This document shows positions 44,394-53,337 of a stretch of DNA of 64,000 nucleotides, piece after piece (the stretch's first letter is position 1; each line of letters starts with the position of its first letter). The notes beneath the pieces are model-generated. The model did not search any database. It was not told where the DNA came from and saw only the letters and a list, made by a program, of their open reading frames with translations. A program made the position numbers and the translations under genes. This DNA comes from Flammeovirga pectinis (GTDB taxonomy: Bacteria; Bacteroidota; Bacteroidia; Cytophagales; Flammeovirgaceae): assembly GCF_003970675.1 (NCBI RefSeq), contig NZ_CP034563.1:1307501-1371500 (forward strand), given 5' to 3'.

Positions 44394-45080
44394 TTACACT
44401 ATTTCAACTTCCTGTACTCTAATCTGATGAATCATTTCGATTACATAAGCCACTTTATTTTCAATCTGTTCTAAATTAAAATCTCCATTGGTATCTTTTA
44501 CAAACAATTGAGAACCAATACCTACACAATGCACACCAGCATCTATCCAACTTCTTAAATTCTCTTCTGTGGGTTTTACGCCACCAGTTGGCATAATACT
44601 AGACCAAGGTTGAGGACCTTTTACTGCTTTAACAAATTCTGGCCCACCAACTTGTGCTCCAGGGAATATCTTAACTACCTCAGCTCCAAGTTCTTCTGCA
44701 TAAGAAATTTCTGTTAGTGTACCACAACCTGGACTCCAAGAAACTTTTCTTCTATTACATATTTTAGCCATTTCTGCATTTAAGATTGGAGATACAATAA
44801 AATCTGCACCTAATTGTAAATACAAAGCTGTTGTTGGTGCATCGTAAATAGTACCAATTCCCAATGCCAATTCAGGCAGTTCTTTATTTCTAAAGTGCAC
44901 TAATTCTGCAAAAACTTCATGGGCAAAATCTCCTCTATTTGTAAATTCAAATACTCTTGCTCCACCTTTATAACAAGCTTTTAAAACTTGTTTGCATACC
45001 TCAATGTCTTTGTGATAAAATACAGGAACCATTCCTACAGATTTCATCATTAAAGCAATATCAATTCTAGAAAATTTCAT
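44394..45080 (-). CDS. eda: KDPG aldolase (2-keto-3-deoxy-6-phosphogluconate aldolase)
   Basis: The 228-residue class I aldolase has the Schiff-base lysine in VVKIFPG (K137), the catalytic Glu in FEFTNRG (E45) and the phosphate-binding IMPTGGVKPTEENL. It splits KDPG into pyruvate and glyceraldehyde-3-phosphate. Its start lies 1 base after the KDG kinase stop, so both are coupled. Within this locus it ends the L-3,6-anhydrogalactose route; it would also serve uronate or Entner-Doudoroff flux. Confidence 0.93.
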   Translation of the reverse strand: MKFSRIDIALMMKSVGMVPVFYHKDIEVCKQVLKACYKGGARVFEFTNRGDFAHEVFAELVHFRNKELPELALGIGTIYDAPTTALYLQLGADFIVSPILNAEMAKICNRRKVSWSPGCGTLTEISYAEELGAEVVKIFPGAQVGGPEFVKAVKGPQPWSSIMPTGGVKPTEENLRSWIDAGVHCVGIGSQLFVKDTNGDFNLEQIENKVAYVIEMIHQIRVQEVEIV

Positions 45081-45081
45081 T

Positions 45082-46080
45082 TTATCTTATAATTTTTCCT
45101 AACCCGTTTGTTTTAATAAAATCAAGTACTTCTTGCTTAGAACAGATATTCTGATCTCCTTCAATAGTATGTTTTATTGCCGATGCTGCCACTGCAAATT
45201 CTATGGTTTCTTGGTGATTTTTTAAATTTCTTAAGCCATAGATTAATGCCGCCATAAAAGAGTCTCCGCCACCTACTCTATCAACAATATGCGTTAAATC
45301 ATATTGCTGAGATCTGTATACTTTTTCACCATCATACAATGCACCGCTCCATGTATTATGACTTGCTGAAATTGTACCTCTTGATGTAAATACTACAATC
45401 TTACAGTTCGGGTTTTCTTTTATAATTTTCTGTCCTTCTTCTTCAAACAAATAGTCATCAATTTTACCCGCAAGTACATCTACGTCTGGGTGAGTTCCTG
45501 ACATTACATGATTGAATTTCATTAATTCGGGCATTACTTCATCAGCACTTTTTCCCCATTTCCAAAGATTACCTCTAAAGTTGTAATCCATAGAAATAGT
45601 AAGTCCTTTTTTAGTTGCAATTTCTAACCCTTCTTTTAATGCTAAAGTTGCACTTTCAGACACAGCAGGAGTAATTCCAGACCAATGAAACCAATCTGCA
45701 CCATCAAAAACGGTATCCCAATCTATCATTCCTTTTTCTAAAGTAACTAAAGAGGAATAATTTCTATCATAAACTACTTTACTAGATCTGCCAATTGCCC
45801 CATTTTCATAATAGTATAAACCTATTCGATCTCCGCCAAAAAGGACATCGGAAGTTGCTATTCCAAAGCCTTTTAAATGATGTAAAGCACTTGCTACCAT
45901 ATCATTTTGGGGTACTCTAGTTACATAAGAAACAGAATCACCAAACTGTGCTAAAGACACTGCTACATTTGCTTCTGCTCCTCCAAAATCAATAGTTAAT
46001 TGTTTTGCTTGTGATAACCTTTGGTAGCCCGGTGATGATAATCTAATTAAAAGTTCACCAAAACTGACAATTTTTTTCAT
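45082..46080 (-). CDS. kdgK: 2-keto-3-deoxygluconate kinase (PfkB family)
   Basis: The 332-residue ribokinase-fold protein has the N-terminal signature FGGAEANVAVSLAQFG (about residues 32-47) and the C-terminal motif DRVGGGDSFMAALIYG with the catalytic base Asp273 (GGGD in place of the usual GAGD). It phosphorylates KDG with ATP to give KDPG. It is packed between the GH86 agarase gene (1 base) and the aldolase gene (1 base). The substrate call rests on the KDPG aldolase partner and family resemblance. Confidence 0.9.
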   Translation of the reverse strand: MKKIVSFGELLIRLSSPGYQRLSQAKQLTIDFGGAEANVAVSLAQFGDSVSYVTRVPQNDMVASALHHLKGFGIATSDVLFGGDRIGLYYYENGAIGRSSKVVYDRNYSSLVTLEKGMIDWDTVFDGADWFHWSGITPAVSESATLALKEGLEIATKKGLTISMDYNFRGNLWKWGKSADEVMPELMKFNHVMSGTHPDVDVLAGKIDDYLFEEEGQKIIKENPNCKIVVFTSRGTISASHNTWSGALYDGEKVYRSQQYDLTHIVDRVGGGDSFMAALIYGLRNLKNHQETIEFAVAASAIKHTIEGDQNICSKQEVLDFIKTNGLGKIIR

Positions 46081-46081
46081 A

Positions 46082-48292
46082 CTATTTAATAATTAATTTC
46101 TGTGTAAGAACTTGCTTATCTAAGTGAACTCTAACAATGTAAATTCCATTTTTGAGACTTTTAACCTCTATTTTTTTGGTATTTACACCCATTTTTTCTG
46201 TTAGAACTACTTTACCAGATAAATCTACAAATTCAATATACTCAGGAATTTTATTACCTTTTACAATTACAGAAACTTGCTCTTGCTGACTAGGGTTTGG
46301 AAGTAATACTAAATTATTGTTAGACAACTGTGTACCTTCTATTGCTGTGGGAGGCATTTGTAAGTCGAATGTTCTTTCTACAGGAAGGCTAAAATTAAAT
46401 ACGCGCATTGCTAAACTACTTACATGACCCGAATTATCTGGGAATGTAATTGTGATTGTATTTGTTTCTGCTAGTAATTCATAATCTACTGGTATTTCAA
46501 GAACTCCAAAGAAACGTTCTTTTTCTAGCTGATTGTCACCTCTAATATTTGTAGGAACAACAACTTCTTCGCCATTTACTTTAACCGTTGGTTTTAAAGA
46601 TAAACCATGATCTCTTCCTAAGCCTAAACGAAGAACAACTTCCCCTTGTTTTTCTTTTATTACATTATTAATTGTAAATGAAAGTGGAGTATTAGATTTA
46701 ATTTCTTGATAATAGTCTGTTGCGTAATATTTAGTTTCTTTAGATGTTTCTACTATTTCTAAAGTTTCTGTTAAATCAATTTCTAAGATAATTGTACCTT
46801 CTGCTCCAATAGATAACTCTTCTGGTATTGATGTAAATTCATTAACAGCCAAAATAGGTTCATTGTTGTTTGCGTAAAGATGTTTAACCTCTACTGATGT
46901 AACTTTATCATTATCAACACCAAAAGTATTTAATGAAATAGTTGATTCAGTTTGATTTAAATTACTTAGTATGATATATACTTTTTTATCGTCTACAAAG
47001 GCATCTGTTTGTATATCTAAATTTTCTGATAAAATATCTACTCTTGTTCCCTTAACATTTTTCCAAAGATCAAAAAACTTGATAATATCTGTATAAACCC
47101 ACTCCTCTCCAGTTTCTCCGGCAGCTTCTTTTTTCTGACGTAATAACCTTGGGTTATAAGGCACTCCATTGTGTCTACCCCATTCTGCTTTTAATACTAC
47201 AAAAGGGATTACTTTAGCAATTAAATCTGGTCTATCCATAAAAGACAGTAGCATTGAGTTTAACGACTTCATGATTATCCAATCACGTTCTGGCGTCCAT
47301 GGGTCATTAAAATGAGCATGTGCTTGTGCACCGTATTCAGAAATTACAAATGGCTTTGCTACATTAAATTTATTAAAACTAGCGTGTTCCATCATGTCTA
47401 AAGTAGCTTCTACATTACTACCTTTTCTATACTGTTCTGTATTTCTAAATTCAGGAAAATCGTAAAGATGAATAGACCAAAAATCCATTTTCTCCCCACA
47501 CATATCCATAAAAGTATTCCAACGTTCTTCCCAACGATTAAAGTTATTCAACTCAAAATCTGGAAATGCTGTTGTATAACCTCCAATTAAAACATCAGGG
47601 TTTTCTTTTTTAACTTCTGTAGCTATAGTGTTATGGAACTCAAAGATTTTATTTATGTCTGTTGCTCCATAATCAACTAAATGCCAAACAGGTTCATTAA
47701 TAACCTCAAAATATTTTGGCATTACCTCACTTGTCTCGTTATCGTGAAACTCTTTTATGTAATGTGCAATATACTCCCCTGTTGCTGTTCCTAAAGGTTC
47801 ATTTTCGGTGTCTGTTTCAGAAAAAGCCCAACCTGTTTTAGTTTCCTGACCGTCTGGCCAAAATGGATGTAATTGAGCTGCTAATATTGTAGAATTGTTT
47901 CTTTTAGCATATTTATTATAATTTACATTACTGTTATACTGTGCTTTATAAGGTAGAGATAACTCTTTAAGATGTTCTAAATCGGCATACCCTGGTCTAT
48001 TTGCATCTTCTTTTACTTGTGCATTTAATATGTAACTAATATGCCCTGTGTTTCTACCAAAATAAACATCATGACCATTCATTAGGTCATCTTTCATATC
48101 CAGATGTTCGTTTACTCCTAAAGTAAAATCATTCTCACGTAAACCAGCATGAACAGTAATAAATTTATCTCTATCAAACTCAGAGATATTACCCACACTA
48201 TGTTTTATATTTAAATTCACATCTACATCAATATTTTGTGCTAAAGCCCATATTGGTAGAAGAAAAATTACTATTGATAAACTTAATTTCAT
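46082..48292 (-). CDS. GH86 beta-agarase/beta-porphyranase with T9SS tail
   Basis: This 736-residue secreted protein has a signal peptide ending ALAQ (residue 19). The clan GH-A catalytic barrel carries the acid/base in KYFEVINEP (E200) and the nucleophile in FVISEYGA (E319), with the GH86-style WSIHLYDFPEF between them. Beta-sandwich modules follow (about 420-655), then a T9SS sorting domain of about 75 residues starting at LLPNPSQQEQ. GH86 enzymes cut beta-1,4 bonds in agarose or porphyran; which of the two is not decidable here. The T9SS tail places it outside the cell or on its surface. It is the first gene of a tight group with kdgK and eda. Confidence 0.88.
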   Translation of the reverse strand: MKLSLSIVIFLLPIWALAQNIDVDVNLNIKHSVGNISEFDRDKFITVHAGLRENDFTLGVNEHLDMKDDLMNGHDVYFGRNTGHISYILNAQVKEDANRPGYADLEHLKELSLPYKAQYNSNVNYNKYAKRNNSTILAAQLHPFWPDGQETKTGWAFSETDTENEPLGTATGEYIAHYIKEFHDNETSEVMPKYFEVINEPVWHLVDYGATDINKIFEFHNTIATEVKKENPDVLIGGYTTAFPDFELNNFNRWEERWNTFMDMCGEKMDFWSIHLYDFPEFRNTEQYRKGSNVEATLDMMEHASFNKFNVAKPFVISEYGAQAHAHFNDPWTPERDWIIMKSLNSMLLSFMDRPDLIAKVIPFVVLKAEWGRHNGVPYNPRLLRQKKEAAGETGEEWVYTDIIKFFDLWKNVKGTRVDILSENLDIQTDAFVDDKKVYIILSNLNQTESTISLNTFGVDNDKVTSVEVKHLYANNNEPILAVNEFTSIPEELSIGAEGTIILEIDLTETLEIVETSKETKYYATDYYQEIKSNTPLSFTINNVIKEKQGEVVLRLGLGRDHGLSLKPTVKVNGEEVVVPTNIRGDNQLEKERFFGVLEIPVDYELLAETNTITITFPDNSGHVSSLAMRVFNFSLPVERTFDLQMPPTAIEGTQLSNNNLVLLPNPSQQEQVSVIVKGNKIPEYIEFVDLSGKVVLTEKMGVNTKKIEVKSLKNGIYIVRVHLDKQVLTQKLIIK

Positions 48293-48698
48293 TCCGATAT
48301 TATTTTTGTTGGTGTGATGAATTCTAAAAAATGAAGTTGTTCTATAATTTGCTTGTTGACATTGTAAATGTATAAAAATATTGGTGTGATTCAGAAGATT
48401 ATCACTCGATTTATACTGTACAAAGCAAACGCAAGTACTATCTAGTTACTGTCTAGTAAAAAACAACCTTTAAAGCCCTATATAGGGTATAAACACTAAA
48501 AATATCAGTTGATAAAAAAGAGAATAAAGTGAAGATAGATCTAATAATTAAGCTAAATTAAGTCTGTAAACTCATTATTTTTTATAATCAATTGGTCTGC
48601 TTTTAAACTTTTATCACGCATTAAGAAATAATGCACAGTTACTCTGCAAAATCATTAATTATAGCTAAACTTATTGTTTATTTCTTCTAATCATATTT
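48293..48698 (-). promoter_or_regulatory. Upstream region of the GH86 gene with repeat and palindrome
   Basis: The region between the GH117 terminator and the GH86 start has no gene. It holds the direct repeat TCTAGT at 48441-48446 and 48452-48457 (11-base period, one helical turn) and a 12-bp palindrome CCCTATATAGGG at 48476-48487. These could be regulator sites for the agarase group; no TAnnTTTG was found. Confidence 0.4.
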
Positions 48699-48740
48699 AT
48701 AAAAAAAATAGGATAGCTATCCTTAAATAACTATCCTATT
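48699..48740 (-). terminator. Rho-independent terminator after the GH117 gene
   Basis: A 10-bp stem (48707-48716 with 48731-48740) is followed on the minus strand by eight T (48706-48699). Confidence 0.88.
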
Positions 48741-48758
48741 CTTCTATTTAAAAAAAAT

Positions 48759-49988
48759 CTATCTACTCGATTTAGTCTTCTTTGCAGTTCTTTCGTTCTT
48801 AGCAGTATGTACTACTTTTCTTTTCCCTGCAAATCTTCGAATATATTGGTAATTATAACTTTGATACTTATGTGTTAAGCCCCATTCAAAAATACCAAAT
48901 GGTTCGCCTGTATTTTTAGATCTATTTAAGCCCATTGCATGCGGTGCACCAGGAATAATAGCTTGAATATTGAAGTTAACACCATCGTTTGCAAATTGAA
49001 CAGTATTTTTTTCCGGTCCATCTGTAGTAATTAACGACATAATACCGTCTTTATGTTTCCATACACAAATTTCGTGACCACTATTAGAAATTGGATTGTA
49101 TAAAGATTTCACATACGGCCCAAGAGGGTTATCTGCAATTGCAACACCATGTCTAATCTGGCGTCCGCCAAATGTTACAGCTTCACCCATTTGTTCTCCT
49201 TTATAATAAAGATAGAACTTGTCATTATATGGAATAATACATGGATCGTGTACTTTATGGCTATCAAAATCTCCTTTTTTCTCTACTGCAAATCTATCTT
49301 GTTCAGTTCCTTTCCAAACACCATTATTGGCTGGTTTTAAAATTGGAGCAGCACTTTTAATCCAAGGCCCGTAAGGAGAATCTGACCAAGCAATACCTAC
49401 TTCATTTTTTGTTCTTACGTTATAAGGAGATTTAATGGTTTGGTAGCATAAATAATATTTACCGTTGTGTTCCATTACTTCTGGAGTAAATACAGAACGG
49501 TCATCGTAGGTACCTTTTTCACCTCGGCTAACAGCTAACCCCTCTTCTTTCCACGTCCATCCATCTGTAGACGATGCCATCCAAATATCACATCTATCCC
49601 AAGGAAAAACTTTATCTTTGTCTATATTACCACCAAAACCGTCTGTTTTGCCAATAGATTTAGAATAATACACAAAATATTTACCATCAATTTCTAGTAA
49701 CGCAGAAGGATCTCTTCTTACTACACCTTCTTCATACGCAAGGTCTCCTTTTAAATCTTGAACAGAAAATTCACCAAACCAATCATTATTTAATGAGTCA
49801 GGCCACTCTAATGCTCTTTTAGAAGCCGCACTTAAATGGTTTTTATCAGTAATGCCTAAAAAGTCTAATTTTTCTTCAGAAATATTCGAGAACTCTTCTC
49901 CTTTTGTTACAGTTTGTGTTGTACAAGAAGAAAATAATGAAGCTCCTAACAACCCTGCCGCTAGTAGTCCTTTAAGTTGATTTTTCAT
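48759..49988 (-). CDS. GH117 alpha-1,3-L-neoagarooligosaccharide hydrolase (3,6-anhydro-L-galactosidase)
   Basis: The 409-residue lipoprotein has the lipidated Cys at residue 22 (LFSSC). The GH117 signature is clear: [20 protein letters not shown] with D93, [20 protein letters not shown] with D248, and NSGHEICVW with H305 and E306. The spacing of D93, D248 and E306 equals what I recall for characterised GH117 enzymes. It removes terminal L-3,6-anhydrogalactose from neoagaro-oligosaccharides. The last 25 residues are basic (KKTKSSR end). It lies 31 bases downstream of the transporter gene and is closed by a strong terminator, ending the catabolic operon. The lipobox suggests periplasmic-side action. 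Confidence 0.93.
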   Translation of the reverse strand: MKNQLKGLLAAGLLGASLFSSCTTQTVTKGEEFSNISEEKLDFLGITDKNHLSAASKRALEWPDSLNNDWFGEFSVQDLKGDLAYEEGVVRRDPSALLEIDGKYFVYYSKSIGKTDGFGGNIDKDKVFPWDRCDIWMASSTDGWTWKEEGLAVSRGEKGTYDDRSVFTPEVMEHNGKYYLCYQTIKSPYNVRTKNEVGIAWSDSPYGPWIKSAAPILKPANNGVWKGTEQDRFAVEKKGDFDSHKVHDPCIIPYNDKFYLYYKGEQMGEAVTFGGRQIRHGVAIADNPLGPYVKSLYNPISNSGHEICVWKHKDGIMSLITTDGPEKNTVQFANDGVNFNIQAIIPGAPHAMGLNRSKNTGEPFGIFEWGLTHKYQSYNYQYIRRFAGKRKVVHTAKNERTAKKTKSSR

Positions 49989-50019
49989 AGTTTATTATAT
50001 CAAAAAATTTAATTAGAAA

Positions 50020-51030
50020 TTAAATCAAGCTATTACCAAATGCAATAACAGAAATTCCGATCACCATACAAGAAATTCCTACATAAAGTGATCGTTTTGC
50101 ATTAGTTGGTGCCGCAACCCACTCCTTTGTTATCAGGCCACCAATAATTGCTACACCTACAGAAACTGTATTAAAAATTGCATAGCCTACAGTTCCTCCG
50201 TTTTTACCTAACTTAAATGCTGCAAAAGCAAACAAAGCAGAAGCGGAAAAATTAAAGATGCCCATTAAAGTAGTTAAAAGTGAGTTTCTAGCAAATTGTG
50301 TAGTTACAAAATTACTCCATAAACCTTTAGCCGTTAATTGATAACCAAAATAAGTGGCTATAGAAATACCTCCAGCTATGTATATAATATACATTACAAC
50401 AATTGCACTTACCCATTCTGGATTACCATTGGCAACACAAGCGTTTCTTATAATCTCACCTCCAACAGTATTGGCATAGTTAAACCCTGTTGCTAAAAGA
50501 CCACCAATAACGGCAATCATAATTCCTGTCAGCATAGAATCTGACTTTAGTGCAGAAGTTGCTTCGTCTGAGGTTTGTTGCTTTAAAATACCTGCTCTTC
50601 CGTTACTCATAACACCTATAAGTACAATACCTATTCCTAGCATAATTGTTAAGAAAACGTGATCATCAGGTATTCCATCTATCATAAATGGAATTAATGA
50701 GCCTACCAAAATAATAGTACCTATAAAAATTGAAAAGCCTAACGATAAGCCTATGTAATTAATTGCTTTGCCCCACATCATTACACCAATACCCCATAAA
50801 AAACTGGCAATACCCATTCCTACAATCACTTTTGTAGGTAAAGATGCTATAATATCTCCAAAGTTATCTACCATAAAAAATACGGCAATATTTGGGATAA
50901 TAAATGTATTGATCATGAAGAATAACCCCCATGTATTTTCAAACTCAAATTCTTTTGTAAACTTCTCTGGAAGAGCGTATAAGCCGAGCATTAGCCCAGC
51001 AAATATCGACCATAAAATACCTTCAATCAT
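50020..51030 (-). CDS. RhaT-family sugar/H+ symporter, likely for L-3,6-anhydrogalactose
   Basis: The 336-residue inner-membrane protein has about ten hydrophobic helices. SFLWGIGVMMWGKAINYIGL followed by SLGFSIFIGTIILVGSLIPF matches the core of RhaT (L-rhamnose symporter; WGIGNINYG and IAIGITLIVGTL in E. coli). It sits between an aldose epimerase (12 bases) and GH117 (31 bases) genes, so the sugar released by GH117, L-3,6-anhydrogalactose, is the likely cargo; that part is inference. Galactose or oligomer uptake is less likely for this family. Confidence 0.85.
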   Translation of the reverse strand: MIEGILWSIFAGLMLGLYALPEKFTKEFEFENTWGLFFMINTFIIPNIAVFFMVDNFGDIIASLPTKVIVGMGIASFLWGIGVMMWGKAINYIGLSLGFSIFIGTIILVGSLIPFMIDGIPDDHVFLTIMLGIGIVLIGVMSNGRAGILKQQTSDEATSALKSDSMLTGIMIAVIGGLLATGFNYANTVGGEIIRNACVANGNPEWVSAIVVMYIIYIAGGISIATYFGYQLTAKGLWSNFVTTQFARNSLLTTLMGIFNFSASALFAFAAFKLGKNGGTVGYAIFNTVSVGVAIIGGLITKEWVAAPTNAKRSLYVGISCMVIGISVIAFGNSLI

Positions 51031-51042
51031 GATTTTAGATTT

Positions 51043-52089
51043 TTATTTAGTTGAAAATTGATAAACTGTAGTGCTATTAAAAGGCTCGTTTGGAGTAGCG
51101 AAAGCTCTTGGTGCATTATCTATATTTGGACCGTTAGGATAACGATGTGTTTCGCAACAAAATGCTCTATATCTACCAAATTGATCTCCAGATTCTCTTT
51201 TTAAATCATTTGATGTGAAATAGCCAGTATAAAATAACATTCCTGGTTCTGTAGTTTGTATTTGGAGTGCGATACCTGTTTTTGAATGATCGAATGTGGC
51301 AACTTCCTTCAATTCATCCATCTGATTAAAAAGATAATAGTGCTCACACCCTGTTGGTAATTCTGCAAATACTTCAGAAAGTAAACGACCTTGATTTAAG
51401 TCTAAAACTGTATTTTTAACTTCTTCTATTTCTCCTACAGGAACATTTGTATGATCGGCTTTTAAGAAAGCATCTGCTAAAATTTTAGCAGTATGATTAC
51501 CTACTGTTTCGGTAAACCCTGAAAGATTAAAATACGTGTGATTTGTAAGAGAAATAGGTGTTTTATGATCTGTAACAGCATTATATTTAATTTGCAATGC
51601 ATTACTCCCTTTTAAAGTAAAGGTAACCTGTATTTGTACATTTCCTGGAAATCCCTCTTCTAAATGTAAACTACTTTTTTGAAAAGTAATGCTTTCATCC
51701 TTCGCAGTTGATACCTGATTAACACACTTCCAAATTTGTTTATCAAAACCTTTTAACCCACCATGAAGATGATTTGATCCATCATTAGTAGCCAAAGCAT
51801 ATTCAGCACCATCAATTTTAAATTTCCCATCTTTTATACGGGATGCAAAACGCCCTACAGTACACCCAAAATAAGGTGCATTAGCCGTATAAGCAGCAGA
51901 GAAATAACCCTCCAATTGATCAAAACCACAGGCTACTTCTGTTATTTCATTATTTTTATCTGGAACTTGAATTGATGTAATTGTTGCTCCTAAGGTCATG
52001 ATTTTCACAGTCATGCCGTTCGTATTTTGCAATGTATATAAATGTATTTTATGGTCTTCATATACACCAAATAGTTGTTGCTTGATCAT
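51043..52089 (-). CDS. Aldose 1-epimerase paralogue in the agar locus
   Basis: The 348-residue protein has the GalM motifs: GRFASRIKDGKF, NHLHGGLKGFDKQIWK, SLTNHTYFNLSGF (catalytic His region), EPGMLFYTGYF and CCETHRYPNGPN with the catalytic Glu region varied (FCCETHRYP against FCLEAQHYP in the gal-cluster copy). It has no signal peptide and is cytoplasmic. Lying directly upstream of the RhaT-type transporter gene, it may handle galactose released by agar breakdown or another aldose of the route. It is clearly divergent from the copy at 40644. Confidence 0.9.
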   Translation of the reverse strand: MIKQQLFGVYEDHKIHLYTLQNTNGMTVKIMTLGATITSIQVPDKNNEITEVACGFDQLEGYFSAAYTANAPYFGCTVGRFASRIKDGKFKIDGAEYALATNDGSNHLHGGLKGFDKQIWKCVNQVSTAKDESITFQKSSLHLEEGFPGNVQIQVTFTLKGSNALQIKYNAVTDHKTPISLTNHTYFNLSGFTETVGNHTAKILADAFLKADHTNVPVGEIEEVKNTVLDLNQGRLLSEVFAELPTGCEHYYLFNQMDELKEVATFDHSKTGIALQIQTTEPGMLFYTGYFTSNDLKRESGDQFGRYRAFCCETHRYPNGPNIDNAPRAFATPNEPFNSTTVYQFSTK

Positions 52090-52176
52090 TGTGCTGTTAA
52101 TTCTAAATTCATTTCATTTAAAGAAAGAGGAGTTAGAAAAGTGCTTTAAAAAAGTCTTTTAACTCCTCTCTATTAT

Positions 52177-53289
52177 TTATACTAACTCTTTATTCTTTAC
52201 TTCGAAAGGAGCTAATTTTTCCCAATTAAAAACAACCCCTGTCCCTGCTATATTAGGGGCAACTGCTCTAAAATTTTCTACCACTAATGGGCGTGTTGTA
52301 TATTCATCTATTGGAAAACTGTGTACTTCTAACCAACCTGAATTTACTTGTGAAGAAACTAAACTTACGTGCAACTCTTGCATACCATGAGAACACACTG
52401 GAATATTATTTTCCTTTGCTAGGTTTGCTGCTTTTAACCATCCTGTAACACCACCACAATTAGAAGCATCTGGCTGAACAAATGAAAGTTGAGATTGTTC
52501 CATAGCATATTCAAACTCATGTATTGTGTGCAAGTTTTCGCCCATGGCTACAGGAACTCCAGTTACTTTAGTTATTTCTGCATAACCTTTATAATTATCT
52601 GGAATGATAGGTTCTTCAAACCAAGTAATGTTATACTGCTTAAATAGATTTGCCGCTTTAATTGCTTTTTCTAATGACATAGAATAGTTGGCATCTACCA
52701 TAAAAGTGATATCATCGCCAATGTATTCTCTTACTGCTTTAATACGTGCAATATCTTCTTGTAAATTTTCTCTACCAATTTTTATTTTAACGGCATTAAA
52801 ACCACGATCAAGATATGATTGCATATTGCCTAGTAACTTCTCTATCGGAAACATTAAATCAATACCTCCACAATACGCCTTGCACGTATTGTCTTCTCCA
52901 CCTGCCATTTTCCATAAAGGTAGGTTTGCCATTTTACACTTGATATCCCATAAGGCAATATCAATTGCAGAAATAGCAAAAGAAGCAACACCACCCCGAC
53001 CAACATAATGAATGTGCCATTCCATGAAATCATAAAGGTGGTCTATATCTTCACCATCTTGCCCTATTAATGCAGGAGCAAAATCATGATCTAACATTGC
53101 CTTTATGGCTTTACCTCCTTTACCACCTGTGTAGGTATAACCGGTACCTTCATAACCATTTGCTAAAGTTATAGTTGTAGTTACCAACTCAAAATGCGTA
53201 TGATCGCCATGTTTAGCATCTGATAATACTTCTGGTAGAGGTACTTCAAATAACCTATTTTCTATATGTTTGATCGTTGTTTTTTTCAT
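52177..53289 (-). CDS. Enolase-superfamily 3,6-anhydro-L-galactonate cycloisomerase
   Basis: The 370-residue protein belongs to the mandelate racemase/muconate cycloisomerase group. It has the lysine pair AVKIKIG (K168, K170), metal ligands D199 in FMVDANY, E225 in WFEEP and E251 in MGENLH, and a C-terminal CSHGMQELH with His301 as the second base. Within an agar locus and beside an aldehyde dehydrogenase, the expected reaction is conversion of 3,6-anhydro-L-galactonate to 2-keto-3-deoxy-L-galactonate. A different sugar-acid dehydratase activity is possible from sequence alone. Confidence 0.88.
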   Translation of the reverse strand: MKKTTIKHIENRLFEVPLPEVLSDAKHGDHTHFELVTTTITLANGYEGTGYTYTGGKGGKAIKAMLDHDFAPALIGQDGEDIDHLYDFMEWHIHYVGRGGVASFAISAIDIALWDIKCKMANLPLWKMAGGEDNTCKAYCGGIDLMFPIEKLLGNMQSYLDRGFNAVKIKIGRENLQEDIARIKAVREYIGDDITFMVDANYSMSLEKAIKAANLFKQYNITWFEEPIIPDNYKGYAEITKVTGVPVAMGENLHTIHEFEYAMEQSQLSFVQPDASNCGGVTGWLKAANLAKENNIPVCSHGMQELHVSLVSSQVNSGWLEVHSFPIDEYTTRPLVVENFRAVAPNIAGTGVVFNWEKLAPFEVKNKELV

Positions 53290-53337
53290 TGTTAATCCAA
53301 TTATTTCGACAAAAATTAATAAGTAATCACAGTGTTA

